A stretch of 64,000 bases of DNA from Conyzicola nivalis (GTDB taxonomy: Bacteria; Actinomycetota; Actinomycetes; Actinomycetales; Microbacteriaceae): assembly GCF_014639655.1 (NCBI RefSeq), contig NZ_BMGB01000001.1, positions 248,001-312,000 of the forward strand. The letters run 5' to 3'. The notes under the pieces are model-generated. The model made no database searches. It saw only the letters and a list, made by a program, of their open reading frames with translations, and was not told the origin of the DNA. The translations under genes were made by a program, and so were the position numbers. How positions within the stretch are numbered: the stretch's first letter is position 1; every line of letters starts with the position of its first letter. Of the stretch, positions 26,990 to 35,135 are shown in pieces.

Positions 26990-27711
26990 GCATCCATCTG
27001 GTGGGCGGGGGCTGGGCCGACGACTACGACGGCGAGGTCTACCGCGAGTTCCTGCTCGAAGCGTCGCAGCGTGCCATCGCGAGCGGCCGCGACGTCGCCC
27101 GCATCGGCGTGCTGCTCGTCTGCGAAGACGCCGGAACGGCGGACAAACGCACTGCGCAGTACCGCGAGCAGCTGTTGCGGGTCGCGCTCTGCGAACCGTT
27201 CGTCACCGCGATCGTCGAGGGCGAGCTCTTCACCTCGAGCGTGCTCTCGGGCATCGACGCGCTGCTGATCGGCGGGGGACTGCCCCCCGCCTACCTCGAC
27301 GCGGTGGCGCCGATCGTCGAAGAGATCCGGATGCTCGTCGGTGACTCGCTCCCGTACCTGGGCTATTCGGCGGGCGCCGCCATCGCGGCCGACACCGCCC
27401 TCGTCGGCGGCTGGAAGATCGGCGACGTGCAGGTGTGCGCCGAGAGTGCCGGCGAAAACCTCGAAGACGTCACCGTCGCCGAGGGACTCGGCCTCGTCGA
27501 CCTCGCGATCGAGGTGCACGCCGTCCAGTGGGGCACACTCTCCCGGCTCGTGGCAGCGACCGAGGCGGGTCTCGTCGACGGCGGCATCGCGATCGACGAA
27601 TTCACCGCGCTGATCGTGGGCGACGACCTGTTGCGGGTGGTCGGCAGCGGGAGCATCTGGCAGGTCGACCGCGGCGACGACGGCGTACTTGTGAGTACCT
27701 TGGGGGCATGA
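26986..27711 (+). CDS. Peptidase S51 / cyanophycinase-like protein
   Basis: A 241-residue class I glutamine-amidotransferase-fold serine hydrolase. The nucleophile elbow is GYSAG with Ser128, preceded by LLIGGGLP. This matches S51 (dipeptidase E, cyanophycinase) proteins, which use Ser in place of the GATase Cys. Substrates in the family are Asp-X dipeptides or cyanophycin; here it is unknown. The GTG start overlaps the upstream stop and its own stop overlaps the ung start, so it is the middle gene of a coupled operon. Confidence 0.8.
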   Translation: MSIHLVGGGWADDYDGEVYREFLLEASQRAIASGRDVARIGVLLVCEDAGTADKRTAQYREQLLRVALCEPFVTAIVEGELFTSSVLSGIDALLIGGGLPPAYLDAVAPIVEEIRMLVGDSLPYLGYSAGAAIAADTALVGGWKIGDVQVCAESAGENLEDVTVAEGLGLVDLAIEVHAVQWGTLSRLVAATEAGLVDGGIAIDEFTALIVGDDLLRVVGSGSIWQVDRGDDGVLVSTLGA

Positions 27712-28382
27712 GCCGGCACAGCATCGGCGAACTGCTCGACCCCGGCTGGGCCGAGGCGCTCGCCCCCGTCGCGCCAGACATCGCGGCCCTCGGCGACTTC
27801 CTGCGCGCCGAGGTGGCCGAGGGCCGCGGCTACCTGCCGGCGGGCCGCGACGTGCTGCGCGCCTTCACGCGCCCGCTCGCCGACGTGCGCGTGCTGATCG
27901 TCGGCCAGGACCCGTATCCGACGCCCGGGCACCCCATCGGACTGTCGTTCGCCGTCGACGGCCATGTGCGTCCGCTGCCCCGCAGCCTGAACAACATCTA
28001 CCGCGAGCTCCGCGACGACCTCGGCGTCGAGCCGCCCGAGCACGGCGACCTGAGCGCGTGGGCCGACCACGGGGTGATGCTGCTCAACCGCGTGCTCACG
28101 GTGCGCCCCGGCGCCGCCGCATCGCATCGGGGCAAGGGCTGGGAGCAGGTGACGGATGCCGCGATCCGGGCGCTCGTCGCGCGTGACCATCCCCTCGTCG
28201 CCATTCTCTGGGGCCGCGACGCGCAGGCCCTGAAGCCGCTGCTCGGAGCCACCCCCACGATCGAGTCCGCGCATCCGAGCCCGCTGTCGGCGTCGCGCGG
28301 CTTCTTCGGATCGCGACCGTTCAGCCGCGCCAATGCCGAGCTGGTGGCGCAGGGGGCGCATCCGATCGACTGGTCGCTCTGA
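27708..28382 (+). CDS. ung: Uracil-DNA glycosylase, family 1
   Basis: A 224-residue base-excision repair enzyme that removes uracil from DNA. The water-activating motif is [17 protein letters not shown] (Asp68), and the Leu-intercalation loop is [20 protein letters not shown] with the catalytic His. GQDPYP instead of the E. coli GQDPYH is normal for actinobacterial Ung such as that of M. tuberculosis. The start overlaps the peptidase stop (ATGA). It is the last gene of the operon; an ABC gene with its own -10 follows. Confidence 0.93.
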   Translation: MSRHSIGELLDPGWAEALAPVAPDIAALGDFLRAEVAEGRGYLPAGRDVLRAFTRPLADVRVLIVGQDPYPTPGHPIGLSFAVDGHVRPLPRSLNNIYRELRDDLGVEPPEHGDLSAWADHGVMLLNRVLTVRPGAAASHRGKGWEQVTDAAIRALVARDHPLVAILWGRDAQALKPLLGATPTIESAHPSPLSASRGFFGSRPFSRANAELVAQGAHPIDWSL

Positions 28383-28411
28383 AAGTCTTGTTGAGCACTT
28401 CTCCGCCGGAG

Positions 28412-28417
28412 TAGTTT
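28412..28417 (+). promoter_or_regulatory. -10 hexamer TAGTTT of the ABC operon
   Basis: 6 nt before the ATG at 28424. A possible TTGTTG or TTGAGC -35 lies at 28388-28396. Confidence 0.5.
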
Positions 28418-28423
28418 CGAGCC

Positions 28424-29380
28424 ATGCCTGCCACCGCGACGACGATCGACGTCTCCCACCTGTCCAAGTCGTTTGGACCCGTCGACGCGGTCTCCGACCT
28501 GAGCTTCGTCGTCGAGCCGGGCAGCGTCACGGGATTCCTCGGACCGAACGGCGCCGGCAAGACCACGACGCTGCGCATGCTGCTCGGGCTGGTGAACCCG
28601 AGCTCGGGTTTGGCGACGTTCGGGGGAGTGGGCTATCGGGACCTGCCGAGCCCGCTCGAGACGGTGGGCACGGCGCTCGAGGCGTCGAGCTTCCACCCGG
28701 GCCGCACCGCCCGCAACCACCTGAAGGTCTACACGACCGCCACCGGGATCGACCCCGGCCGTATCGACCGGGTGCTGAAGCAGGTGGGGATCGACGCCTA
28801 CGCCGACCGTCGCGTCGGGGGCTATTCGCTCGGCATGCGGCAGCGTCTGGGGCTCGCGTTCGCCCTGCTCGGCGACCCGCGGGTGCTCGTGCTCGACGAA
28901 CCGATCAACGGGCTCGACCCCGAGGGCATCCGCTGGATCCGCGGCTTCCTGCGCGAACTGGCCGCGGAGGGGCGCACTGTACTGGTCTCGTCGCACCTGT
29001 TGAGCGAGGTGCAGCAGAGTGTCGACCGGGCGATCATCATCACGCGTGGCCGACTCGTCTACGACGGAACGCTGAGCGGGCTCGAGTTCACGGCCCGCGT
29101 CGTGGTCGACGCGCCCGACCGCGCCGCTTTGCACTCGGCCCTGCTCGCCGCGGGCGCCAGGGTGGACGTCTCGGAGGGCGGGCTCGTCGTGAAGGAACTC
29201 GACGGCGCCGCGATCGGCGCCATCGCCCACCGCGCCGGCGTACCGCTCAGCCTGCTGGCCGAACAGCAGGAGGGCCTCGAGAGCGCGTTCCTCGAGCTCA
29301 CCGGAACCGAGCCGGAACCGGCACCCGGCGTCCACAGACACGGCGCGCACGCGGCGCCCGCCGAGGGGGACGCATCATGA
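28424..29380 (+). CDS. ABC exporter ATP-binding protein
   Basis: A 318-residue ATPase of the CcmA/NatA group. Walker A GPNGAGKTT near 45-53, signature YSLGMRQRL near 134, Walker B VLVLDEP near 156, switch His in SSHLL. It is paired with the next gene (ATGA overlap), a six-TM permease. Together they resemble ABC-2 type exporters used for bacitracin-type antibiotics or lipids; the substrate is unknown. The last ~35 residues are Pro/Ala/His-rich and probably unstructured. Likely leaderless. Confidence 0.92.
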   Translation: MPATATTIDVSHLSKSFGPVDAVSDLSFVVEPGSVTGFLGPNGAGKTTTLRMLLGLVNPSSGLATFGGVGYRDLPSPLETVGTALEASSFHPGRTARNHLKVYTTATGIDPGRIDRVLKQVGIDAYADRRVGGYSLGMRQRLGLAFALLGDPRVLVLDEPINGLDPEGIRWIRGFLRELAAEGRTVLVSSHLLSEVQQSVDRAIIITRGRLVYDGTLSGLEFTARVVVDAPDRAALHSALLAAGARVDVSEGGLVVKELDGAAIGAIAHRAGVPLSLLAEQQEGLESAFLELTGTEPEPAPGVHRHGAHAAPAEGDAS

Positions 29381-30195
29381 GCATCGTCAGGGCCACCAGG
29401 GCGGAGCTCGCGAAGGTCTTCACCGTGCGGCTCTGGTGGATTCTCGCCCTCGTTATGGCCGTCTACGTCGGCAGTCTCGCCGGCATCCTCGCGGGCGTGT
29501 TCGGCGGGCTCGACCTGTCGGCCGATCCGACCGCTCCCACGGTCGACGTGTCGCAGCTGCACCTCGTCATCTACAGCACGGCCTCGGCGATCGGCTACGT
29601 CTTCCCCGTGCTGCTCGGCGCGCTCTCGGCCACCTCCGAGTCGCGCCATCAGACCCTCACCCCGACGTTTCTCGCCAACCCGCGACGCGCCCAGGTGCTG
29701 GTCGCCAAGAGCATCGCGATGGCGCTCATCGGCGCGTTCTTCGGGGTCGTGGCGCTCGTCGGGTCCATCGGGACCGGAGCGGTCGTGCTCGCCGCGGTAG
29801 GCAAAGACACCGGGCTCGACGATCCCGACACCTGGGTTCTCGTGGGGCGGGTCGTTCTCGCGATGGCGCTCTGGGCGGTGATCGGGGTCGCCCTCGGAAG
29901 CCTCGTGCCCAACCAGGTGGCGGCGCTCGTGATCGTGCTCGCCTTCACCCAGTTCGTGGAGCCCATCCTGCGGTCGGTGTCGGCGATCTGGGAGTGGACC
30001 GCGCGCGTCGGTCAGTTCCTTCCCGGGGCGGCGAGCGACGCTCTGGTCGGTTGGAGTGTCTTCACGTCGCTCGGGGCGATGACGACCGAGGTCGTCGAAC
30101 TCGAGTGGTGGCAGGGCGGCCTCGTGCTGTTCGGCATCGCGGCGATCGTGGGCGTCGCCGGCTACTTCGCGGTGTGGAAGCGCGACGTCACCTGA
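29377..30195 (+). CDS. ABC-2 type permease
   Basis: A 272-residue membrane partner of the preceding ATPase with about six TM segments. It has the typical ABC-2 soluble turn SESRHQTLTPTFLANPRRAQVLVAKS, which docks the ATPase. The ATG lies in the ATGA overlap with the upstream gene; a longer reading of this frame upstream is a shadow of the ATPase gene. It is probably an efflux or lipid/antibiotic export component. Confidence 0.88.
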   Translation: MSIVRATRAELAKVFTVRLWWILALVMAVYVGSLAGILAGVFGGLDLSADPTAPTVDVSQLHLVIYSTASAIGYVFPVLLGALSATSESRHQTLTPTFLANPRRAQVLVAKSIAMALIGAFFGVVALVGSIGTGAVVLAAVGKDTGLDDPDTWVLVGRVVLAMALWAVIGVALGSLVPNQVAALVIVLAFTQFVEPILRSVSAIWEWTARVGQFLPGAASDALVGWSVFTSLGAMTTEVVELEWWQGGLVLFGIAAIVGVAGYFAVWKRDVT

Positions 30196-30263
30196 GCGGC
30201 GGGTCCGACGCCACGTGACACCCGGCGGCATCTGGTTGACTTGTCGTGAATGGAGGGCTCACG

Positions 30264-30842
30264 ATGCTCGAAGAGGAATACCAGCCGAGACGCGTGCTTC
30301 CGCCGCACCTCAAGAAGGCGCCGGAACCGCAGCCGGTCTTCGAGTATTCGATCCGCCCGGCCGTCGCCGAGGACCTCCCGCACATCCGCGAGATCTACAA
30401 CCACTACGTCATGAACTCCACAGTGACCTTCGACGAGACGCCGATGACGATCGCGGCCCTGCGCAAGAAGTTCGCGGCGGTCGGCAAGCTGGGCTTCCCC
30501 TTCATCGTGGCGGTGAGCCCCAACGGCCAGATCCTCGGGTACGCCTACGTCTACCCGTGGAAGGACAAGGCCGCCTACCGCTTCACCGTCGAGAACTCGA
30601 TCTACCTCGGGCCCGGCGCCACGGGGAAGGGGCTCGGCAAGGTACTCCTCGGCGAGCTCATCACCCGTTCGAAGGCGGCGGGAATCAAAGAGATCATCGC
30701 CGTCATCGCCGACAAGGGCGCGGAGTCGTCGATCAAGATCCACAAGGACTTCGGGTTCAAGGACATCGGCCACATGGGCAAGGTCGGCTTCAAGTTCGAC
30801 CGCTGGCTCGGTACCTACATGATGCAGAAGAGCCTGAAGTAG
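30264..30842 (+). CDS. GNAT-family N-acetyltransferase (phosphinothricin-acetyltransferase-like)
   Basis: A 192-residue GNAT. IRPAVAEDLPHIREIYNHYV and STVTFDE are typical of the Pat/YwnH branch, and the acetyl-CoA loop is GATGKGLGKVLL. It may acetylate small amines or amino acid analogues. The ATG at 30264 is chosen because GGAGGG lies 6 nt upstream; a GTG 18 nt earlier is in frame but lacks a site. It stands alone, convergent to a lipoprotein gene. Confidence 0.85.
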   Translation: MLEEEYQPRRVLPPHLKKAPEPQPVFEYSIRPAVAEDLPHIREIYNHYVMNSTVTFDETPMTIAALRKKFAAVGKLGFPFIVAVSPNGQILGYAYVYPWKDKAAYRFTVENSIYLGPGATGKGLGKVLLGELITRSKAAGIKEIIAVIADKGAESSIKIHKDFGFKDIGHMGKVGFKFDRWLGTYMMQKSLK

Positions 30843-30889
30843 TCGGCCGCGGTGCTGGCTCGGCCGGTGCCGCCTCAGTCAGCGCTGTG

Positions 30890-31507
30890 TCAGTTGGCGC
30901 TGTAGACGTGCTCGTAGACCTCGCCGGAGATCTCGACAGCGCGCGTGTAGGAGTCGAGGCCGCCGATCGTCGCGATAACCGAGATCCAGCTTTCCCCGCG
31001 CAGCACGTTCATGATCGCTGGATCGAGCGTGCGGTCGCCCTGCACGCCGTAGGCGACGGCGTCGTCGGTCGTCTCCTCGTTGAGGCCCTGCTCGGCAAAG
31101 CTCGCGACGACGGCGGGGCGGGTGGCGCCGCTGAGCGGCGCGACGGAGATCGTGAAGCTGCTGACCTCGGTGTCGGAGAAGCCCCAGATGCAGCTGATGC
31201 CGCCGGCCTGCTCCTCGGGGGTGGCGTCGACGAGGTAGTCGTTGCCGTACCGGCCGCCGGGGCCGCCGAGCAGCACGATGCCCTCGGCCGCGAACTCGTC
31301 GACGCGTGACTCGGGGAGAATCGACGCGCAGTCGGTCGGCATCGTGAAGGTGAAGTTGCTGGGGGCCGCGGTGGGCTCGGCGGTCGGAGTCTCGGTGGTC
31401 TCGGCCGTCGGAGCGGCCTGTGGTGCCTCGTCCGCGGTGCACCCGGCGAGCACCGCCACGAGGGCGATGGCGAGTGGCAGAACCGCCAGTGCTTTCGATG
31501 AGCTCAT
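30890..31507 (-). CDS. Secreted lipoprotein of unknown function
   Basis: A 205-residue lipoprotein: signal peptide with lipobox LAGC (Cys23), a Thr/Ala/Pro-rich linker (about 25-48), then a folded domain with two cysteines (DCASIL and SCIWGF). No catalytic motif is recognised. GGAAGGAG precedes the ATG. The neighbouring hairpin at 31549-31583 separates it from the ABC-GntR operon, so it is likely monocistronic. Membrane-anchored on the outer face by the standard lipoprotein pathway. Confidence 0.8.
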   Translation of the reverse strand: MSSSKALAVLPLAIALVAVLAGCTADEAPQAAPTAETTETPTAEPTAAPSNFTFTMPTDCASILPESRVDEFAAEGIVLLGGPGGRYGNDYLVDATPEEQAGGISCIWGFSDTEVSSFTISVAPLSGATRPAVVASFAEQGLNEETTDDAVAYGVQGDRTLDPAIMNVLRGESWISVIATIGGLDSYTRAVEISGEVYEHVYSAN

Positions 31508-31548
31508 TGGTGCTCCTTCCCGTTTGACGAACCTAGCAGTAGGCGCGG

Positions 31549-31583
31549 GGACGCCCGACCACCCCGCGGGCGATCGGGCGTCC
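31549..31583 (-). terminator. Hairpin after the GntR-ABC operon
   Basis: Perfect 10-bp arms, GGACGCCCGA (31549-31558) and TCGGGCGTCC (31574-31583), 22 bp beyond the permease stop. No T-run. Confidence 0.5.
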
Positions 31584-31604
31584 GTCGCGTGGACGACAGG
31601 ATAC

Positions 31605-32384
31605 TCAGTTGCGCGGGGTCGCCTTCTTCAGCACGAAGTAACCCGTCACCGCGGAGATCGCGGTGGGCACGAGCGTCCAGAGGATGACGCCGTTGACCCC
31701 CGTCTCGACGAACCACCCGCCGACGGCCGGCCACGAGTCGGTGAAGGTGACCAGGGCGATGAGCGCCACGATCACGAGGGTGATCGCCGCCCACAACGCG
31801 ATCATTCCGTTCGCGCGCCACCGCACATAGACCGCCGCGAACGCCGCGCCGAGGAAGAAGAAGAACGCGAAGATCGTGAAGAAGAGACCGAAGCGCACGT
31901 ACCACTCGCCCACCCCGAAGTAGACCGAGGTGAACATGTGGCCGCCCAGGCCCCAGCCGTCCGTAGCGTCTTCGATGAGCGAGAGCACGGTGAGACCGGC
32001 CGCGTACATCGCCGCCAGCAGCAGGAACGCGATCGAGGTGCCGAGGTAGAAGTCTTTCCTCGTGACGCTGTAGCCCTGCGCGAACGGGAAGGTGAGGTTG
32101 ATCGCCTGGATCGCCACGATCGTCATATAGACGAAGATGTAGAACGAGGCGCCGCTCCAGTTGAGACCCTCCTGGGCGTTGGTGCGGGATTCCTCGTCTG
32201 CCACGGAGGCGAAGATGATCGCCCAGATGGCGAGGTTCACCAAAAAGATGAACCCCAAGATCATCCAGGGGATCACGATGGTGGTGGCCGGGTTCACGAA
32301 GTGCAGGCGCACGATCGCCAGGATGCGGTTGGGCGGTGCCGGGCGTGCGTGTGTGGTGGGCTCGGCGAGGGTTGCGGTGGTCAT
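31605..32384 (-). CDS. ABC permease-like membrane protein of the GntR-regulated module
   Basis: A 259-residue protein with about six TM segments and basic ends. It is cotranslated with the ABC ATPase (4-bp overlap, ATGA). It probably forms the membrane channel of a YtrB/YtrC-like exporter. No family motif is strong enough for a substrate. The ATG at 32384 is chosen because it lies in the stop overlap of the upstream ATPase gene; the longer frame is a shadow. Confidence 0.8.
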   Translation of the reverse strand: MTTATLAEPTTHARPAPPNRILAIVRLHFVNPATTIVIPWMILGFIFLVNLAIWAIIFASVADEESRTNAQEGLNWSGASFYIFVYMTIVAIQAINLTFPFAQGYSVTRKDFYLGTSIAFLLLAAMYAAGLTVLSLIEDATDGWGLGGHMFTSVYFGVGEWYVRFGLFFTIFAFFFFLGAAFAAVYVRWRANGMIALWAAITLVIVALIALVTFTDSWPAVGGWFVETGVNGVILWTLVPTAISAVTGYFVLKKATPRN

Positions 32385-33268
32385 GATTCCTGGCTCCGAT
32401 CTGCGTTCGCGGTGGTGACGCGCACCACGAGCTGCTGCAACGACACCGGGGAGAGCTCGAGGCCGGCGGCGGTCGCCGCGGCGCGTTCTGCGGGGGAGAG
32501 GCGCCCGACCGTCACGGACGACAGTCCGCCGAGCCGTTCGCTGTGCAGGATGTCCCGGCCGGACGTGAAGGCGTCGACCGCGGCGCGCTTCCCTGCGACG
32601 ATCGTGGCCGACCCGCGCAGTTCTTCCGCCGGGGCATCCATGATGATCTTTCCGTCGTCGATCACGATCACGTGCTCCAGCAGGTTGCTCACCTCGTCGA
32701 TGAGGTGGGTGGAGAGCACGACGGTGCGCGGGTGTTCGGCGTAGTCCTCGAGCAGGCGGTCGTAGAAGGTCTGCCTGGCGACCGCGTCGAGTCCGAGGTA
32801 CGGCTCGTCGAAGAAGGTGAGGGGCGCGCGCGAGGCGAGGCCGACGATCACGCCGATCGCCGAGAGCTGGCCGCGCGACAGCTTCTTGATGCGCCGGTTC
32901 AGCGGCAGCCGGAAATCGGCCACGAGCCGCTCGGCGAACCCGGCGTCCCAGTTGGGGAAGAACCACGGCGCGCTCTTCAGCACGTGCTTCGGCTTGAAGT
33001 CGTCGGGATACTTCTGGCTCTCCTTGACGAAGCAGACGCGGGAGAGGGCGCGGGAGTTCTCGACCGGGTTCTCGCCGAAGACGCGGATGCTGCCCTCCGA
33101 CGCGAAGTCCTGGCCGGTGATGAGCTGCATCATGGTGGTCTTGCCCGCGCCGTTGCGGCCGAGCAGGCCGTAGACGCGGTTCTCCTCGATCGAGAACGTC
33201 GCGTTGTCGACCGCGGCGAGCTGACCGAACTTCTTTCCGAGGCCCGTGACCTCCACTACGGCACTCAC
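32381..33268 (-). CDS. ABC transporter ATP-binding protein of the GntR-regulated module
   Basis: A 295-residue ATPase. Walker A GRNGAGKTT at 37-45; the signature motif reads LSRGQLS rather than LSGGQ; Walker B is LTFFDEPYLGLD, switch His in STHLI. It belongs to the group paired with YtrA-type GntR regulators, which usually export cell-wall-active peptides or respond to envelope stress. The start overlaps the GntR stop (ATGA-type, 33265-33268). A C-terminal extension of about 80 residues follows the ATPase core. Confidence 0.9.
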   Translation of the reverse strand: MSAVVEVTGLGKKFGQLAAVDNATFSIEENRVYGLLGRNGAGKTTMMQLITGQDFASEGSIRVFGENPVENSRALSRVCFVKESQKYPDDFKPKHVLKSAPWFFPNWDAGFAERLVADFRLPLNRRIKKLSRGQLSAIGVIVGLASRAPLTFFDEPYLGLDAVARQTFYDRLLEDYAEHPRTVVLSTHLIDEVSNLLEHVIVIDDGKIIMDAPAEELRGSATIVAGKRAAVDAFTSGRDILHSERLGGLSSVTVGRLSPAERAAATAAGLELSPVSLQQLVVRVTTANADRSQES

Positions 33269-33645
33269 GATGCGCCTTCCTTCCTGATCATGTCGGTCAG
33301 CTGCGACGACGAGATGCCGAGTTTGGCGGCTTCCGCGACGAGCGGCCTGACGAACTCCGATTGAAATGTCTCGCGACGAGCCTCCGTCAGACGGTTTCTC
33401 GCGCCCTCGGCGACGAACATGCCGATACCCCTTTTCTTGTAGAGGATTCCCGCGTCGACGAGCAGGTTGACGCCCTTGCCGGCGGTGGCGGGGTTGATGC
33501 GGTAATAGGTGGCGAACTCGTTGGTCGACGGCACCTGCGTCTCTTCAGCGAGCACACCGGCGAGGATGTCGTTCTCGATCCCCTCCGCGATCTGCACGAA
33601 GATCGGCCGGGTCTCATCCACGACGCGCCTTCTTCGTTGGTTCAT
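33265..33645 (-). CDS. GntR-family repressor, YtrA subfamily
   Basis: A 126-residue short GntR regulator. The winged HTH (about 10-80) includes IFVQIAEGIENDILAG, QVPSTNEFATYYRINPATAGKGVNLLVDAGIL and RGIGMFV. The YtrA subfamily has a minimal C-terminal dimerisation helix, matching this length. It is the first gene of the GntR-ATPase-permease operon and probably self-regulated. An AT-richer imperfect palindrome, TTAGTTACATGAGTAA, lies just before the start codon, downstream of TTGACA. Confidence 0.9.
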   Translation of the reverse strand: MNQRRRRVVDETRPIFVQIAEGIENDILAGVLAEETQVPSTNEFATYYRINPATAGKGVNLLVDAGILYKKRGIGMFVAEGARNRLTEARRETFQSEFVRPLVAEAAKLGISSSQLTDMIRKEGAS

Positions 33646-33687
33646 TACTCATGTAACTAACCAACCAGCCTCGACCGGTCGTGTCAA
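33646..33687 (-). promoter_or_regulatory. Promoter and possible operator of the GntR-ABC operon
   Basis: Minus-strand TTGACA (33682-33687) is a consensus -35; TGGTTA 18 bp on, or the TTAGTT just after it, may serve as -10. The imperfect palindrome TTAGTTACATGAGTAA follows up to the ATG. Confidence 0.5.
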
Positions 33688-33691
33688 GACC

Positions 33692-33697
33692 TAGGCT
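33692..33697 (+). promoter_or_regulatory. -10 hexamer TAGGCT of the amidase gene
   Basis: 6 nt before the ATG at 33704. The 58-bp divergent gap holds both promoters, so the GntR may also affect the amidase. Confidence 0.45.
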
Positions 33698-33703
33698 CGG
33701 AGA

Positions 33704-35119
33704 ATGTTCGAACTCCATCACCTCACCGCCCAGGAGCAGGCCGACTGGCTGCGTCGCGGCGACGTTTCGCCCTCGGAACTCGCGACGCACTACCTGGAGC
33801 GCATCGCACGCCTCGACGGCGCACTCGGCGCGTTCACCACGGTGACGCCCGAAGCCGCGCTCGCCAGGGCGGCGTACGTCGAGTCGACGGTCTCGCGCGC
33901 GGTCGCCCTCTGGGGCCTGCCGCTCGGCGACAAGGACCTCAGCGCCCGCGCGGGCGTGCGCACGACCTACGGCTCGCGGCTGTTCGAGCACTTCGTGCCC
34001 GACGAATCGGACGAGATCGTGACCGCGCTCGACGACGCGGGCGCCGTGAGCCTCGGCAAGACGAACGCTCCCGAGTTCGGCATGCCCAGCTACACCGAGT
34101 CGCTCGTGGCGCCGCCGGCGCGCAACCCCTACGACACGACGCTCGGTGCGGGCGGCAGCAGCGGGGGAGCGGCCGTCGCGGTCGCCGCCGGCCTGCTGCC
34201 GGTCGCGCCCGGCTCGGACGGGGGCGGGTCGATCCGCATCCCCGCGGCGGCGACCGGTCTCGTCGGTGTGAAGCCGTCGCGCGGGCGGGTGCCGGCCAAC
34301 GCCGGTTTCGGTTCGCTCGGCGGTCTCGTCACGCCCGGCCCGATCGCGCGTACGGTCGCCGACGCCGCGATGCTGCTCGACGCGATGGTCGAGGGCGGCC
34401 CCTACCAGTACGCGACGCGGGCGCCGTCGTGGGACGAAGGCGCGCTGCTCAATGCCGCCGTGCGCGGCGAGGGCCGCTTCGAGATCGGCGTGATGACCTC
34501 GTCGCCGTGGGACAGCCTGTACGAGATCACCGTCTCGGCCGAGGCCGAATCGGCGCTCGCCACGGCCGCCTACGAGCTGTCGCTGCTCGGCCACGGGCTG
34601 CAGGACTACGAACTCGAGCCGGACGACAGCTATGGTCCGGCGTTCCGCACCCTGTGGCAGGCCGGGGCCGCGAACATCCCGGCGGAGGGCGAAGACCTCG
34701 AGCTGCTCGAACCGCTCACCCAATGGCTCGTGGCTCGCGGTCGGGAGTTGAGCGCACGCGACCTGGCGACTGCGTTGTCGACACTGACGAGGTTCGAGCG
34801 CAGTGTCATCCGTCAGTTCTCCCGCTTCGATGCGGTGATGACGCCGGCCCTCGCGCTCACCCCGCGCCCGGTCGGCTGGTACGACGCGGTCGACGCCGAA
34901 CGCAACTTCGAGCAGCAGGTGCAGTACACGCCGTTCACGTCGTTCGCGAACGTGAGCGGGCTGCCCGCGATCACACTTCCGGTCGCGGTGACGGATGCGG
35001 GCCTACCCATGGGCGTGCAGGTGATCAGTCGCCCGGGCGGCGAGCACACCCTCCTGGCCATCGGAGCCCAGCTCGAGCGCAGGTTCGCGTGGCAGCGCAG
35101 GCACCCGCCGCAGTGGTGA
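33704..35119 (+). CDS. Amidase-signature-family amidase
   Basis: A 471-residue amidase (AS family). The Ser-cisSer-Lys triad is visible: Lys77 in LGDKDLS, Ser152/153 in GGSSGGAAVAVAAG and the nucleophile Ser176 in SDGGGSIRIPA. It hydrolyses amide bonds of small molecules; the AS family also includes GatA, but the absence of GatB/GatC neighbours and the C-terminus argue for a stand-alone catabolic or detoxifying amidase. Likely leaderless. It is convergent to the MFS gene. Confidence 0.92.
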   Translation: MFELHHLTAQEQADWLRRGDVSPSELATHYLERIARLDGALGAFTTVTPEAALARAAYVESTVSRAVALWGLPLGDKDLSARAGVRTTYGSRLFEHFVPDESDEIVTALDDAGAVSLGKTNAPEFGMPSYTESLVAPPARNPYDTTLGAGGSSGGAAVAVAAGLLPVAPGSDGGGSIRIPAAATGLVGVKPSRGRVPANAGFGSLGGLVTPGPIARTVADAAMLLDAMVEGGPYQYATRAPSWDEGALLNAAVRGEGRFEIGVMTSSPWDSLYEITVSAEAESALATAAYELSLLGHGLQDYELEPDDSYGPAFRTLWQAGAANIPAEGEDLELLEPLTQWLVARGRELSARDLATALSTLTRFERSVIRQFSRFDAVMTPALALTPRPVGWYDAVDAERNFEQQVQYTPFTSFANVSGLPAITLPVAVTDAGLPMGVQVISRPGGEHTLLAIGAQLERRFAWQRRHPPQW

Positions 35120-35135
35120 GTGCCCGCGCTGTCGA

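Noticed and set aside
27708-28382. Altered Ung catalytic motif (GQDPYP instead of GQDPYH)
   Set aside because: This form is normal in actinobacterial Ung, including that of M. tuberculosis, so it is not an anomaly.
28333-29376. A fused 620-residue frame covering the ABC ATPase shadow and the permease
   Set aside because: Only the part from 29377 is the permease; the remainder is out of frame with the real ATPase at 28424.
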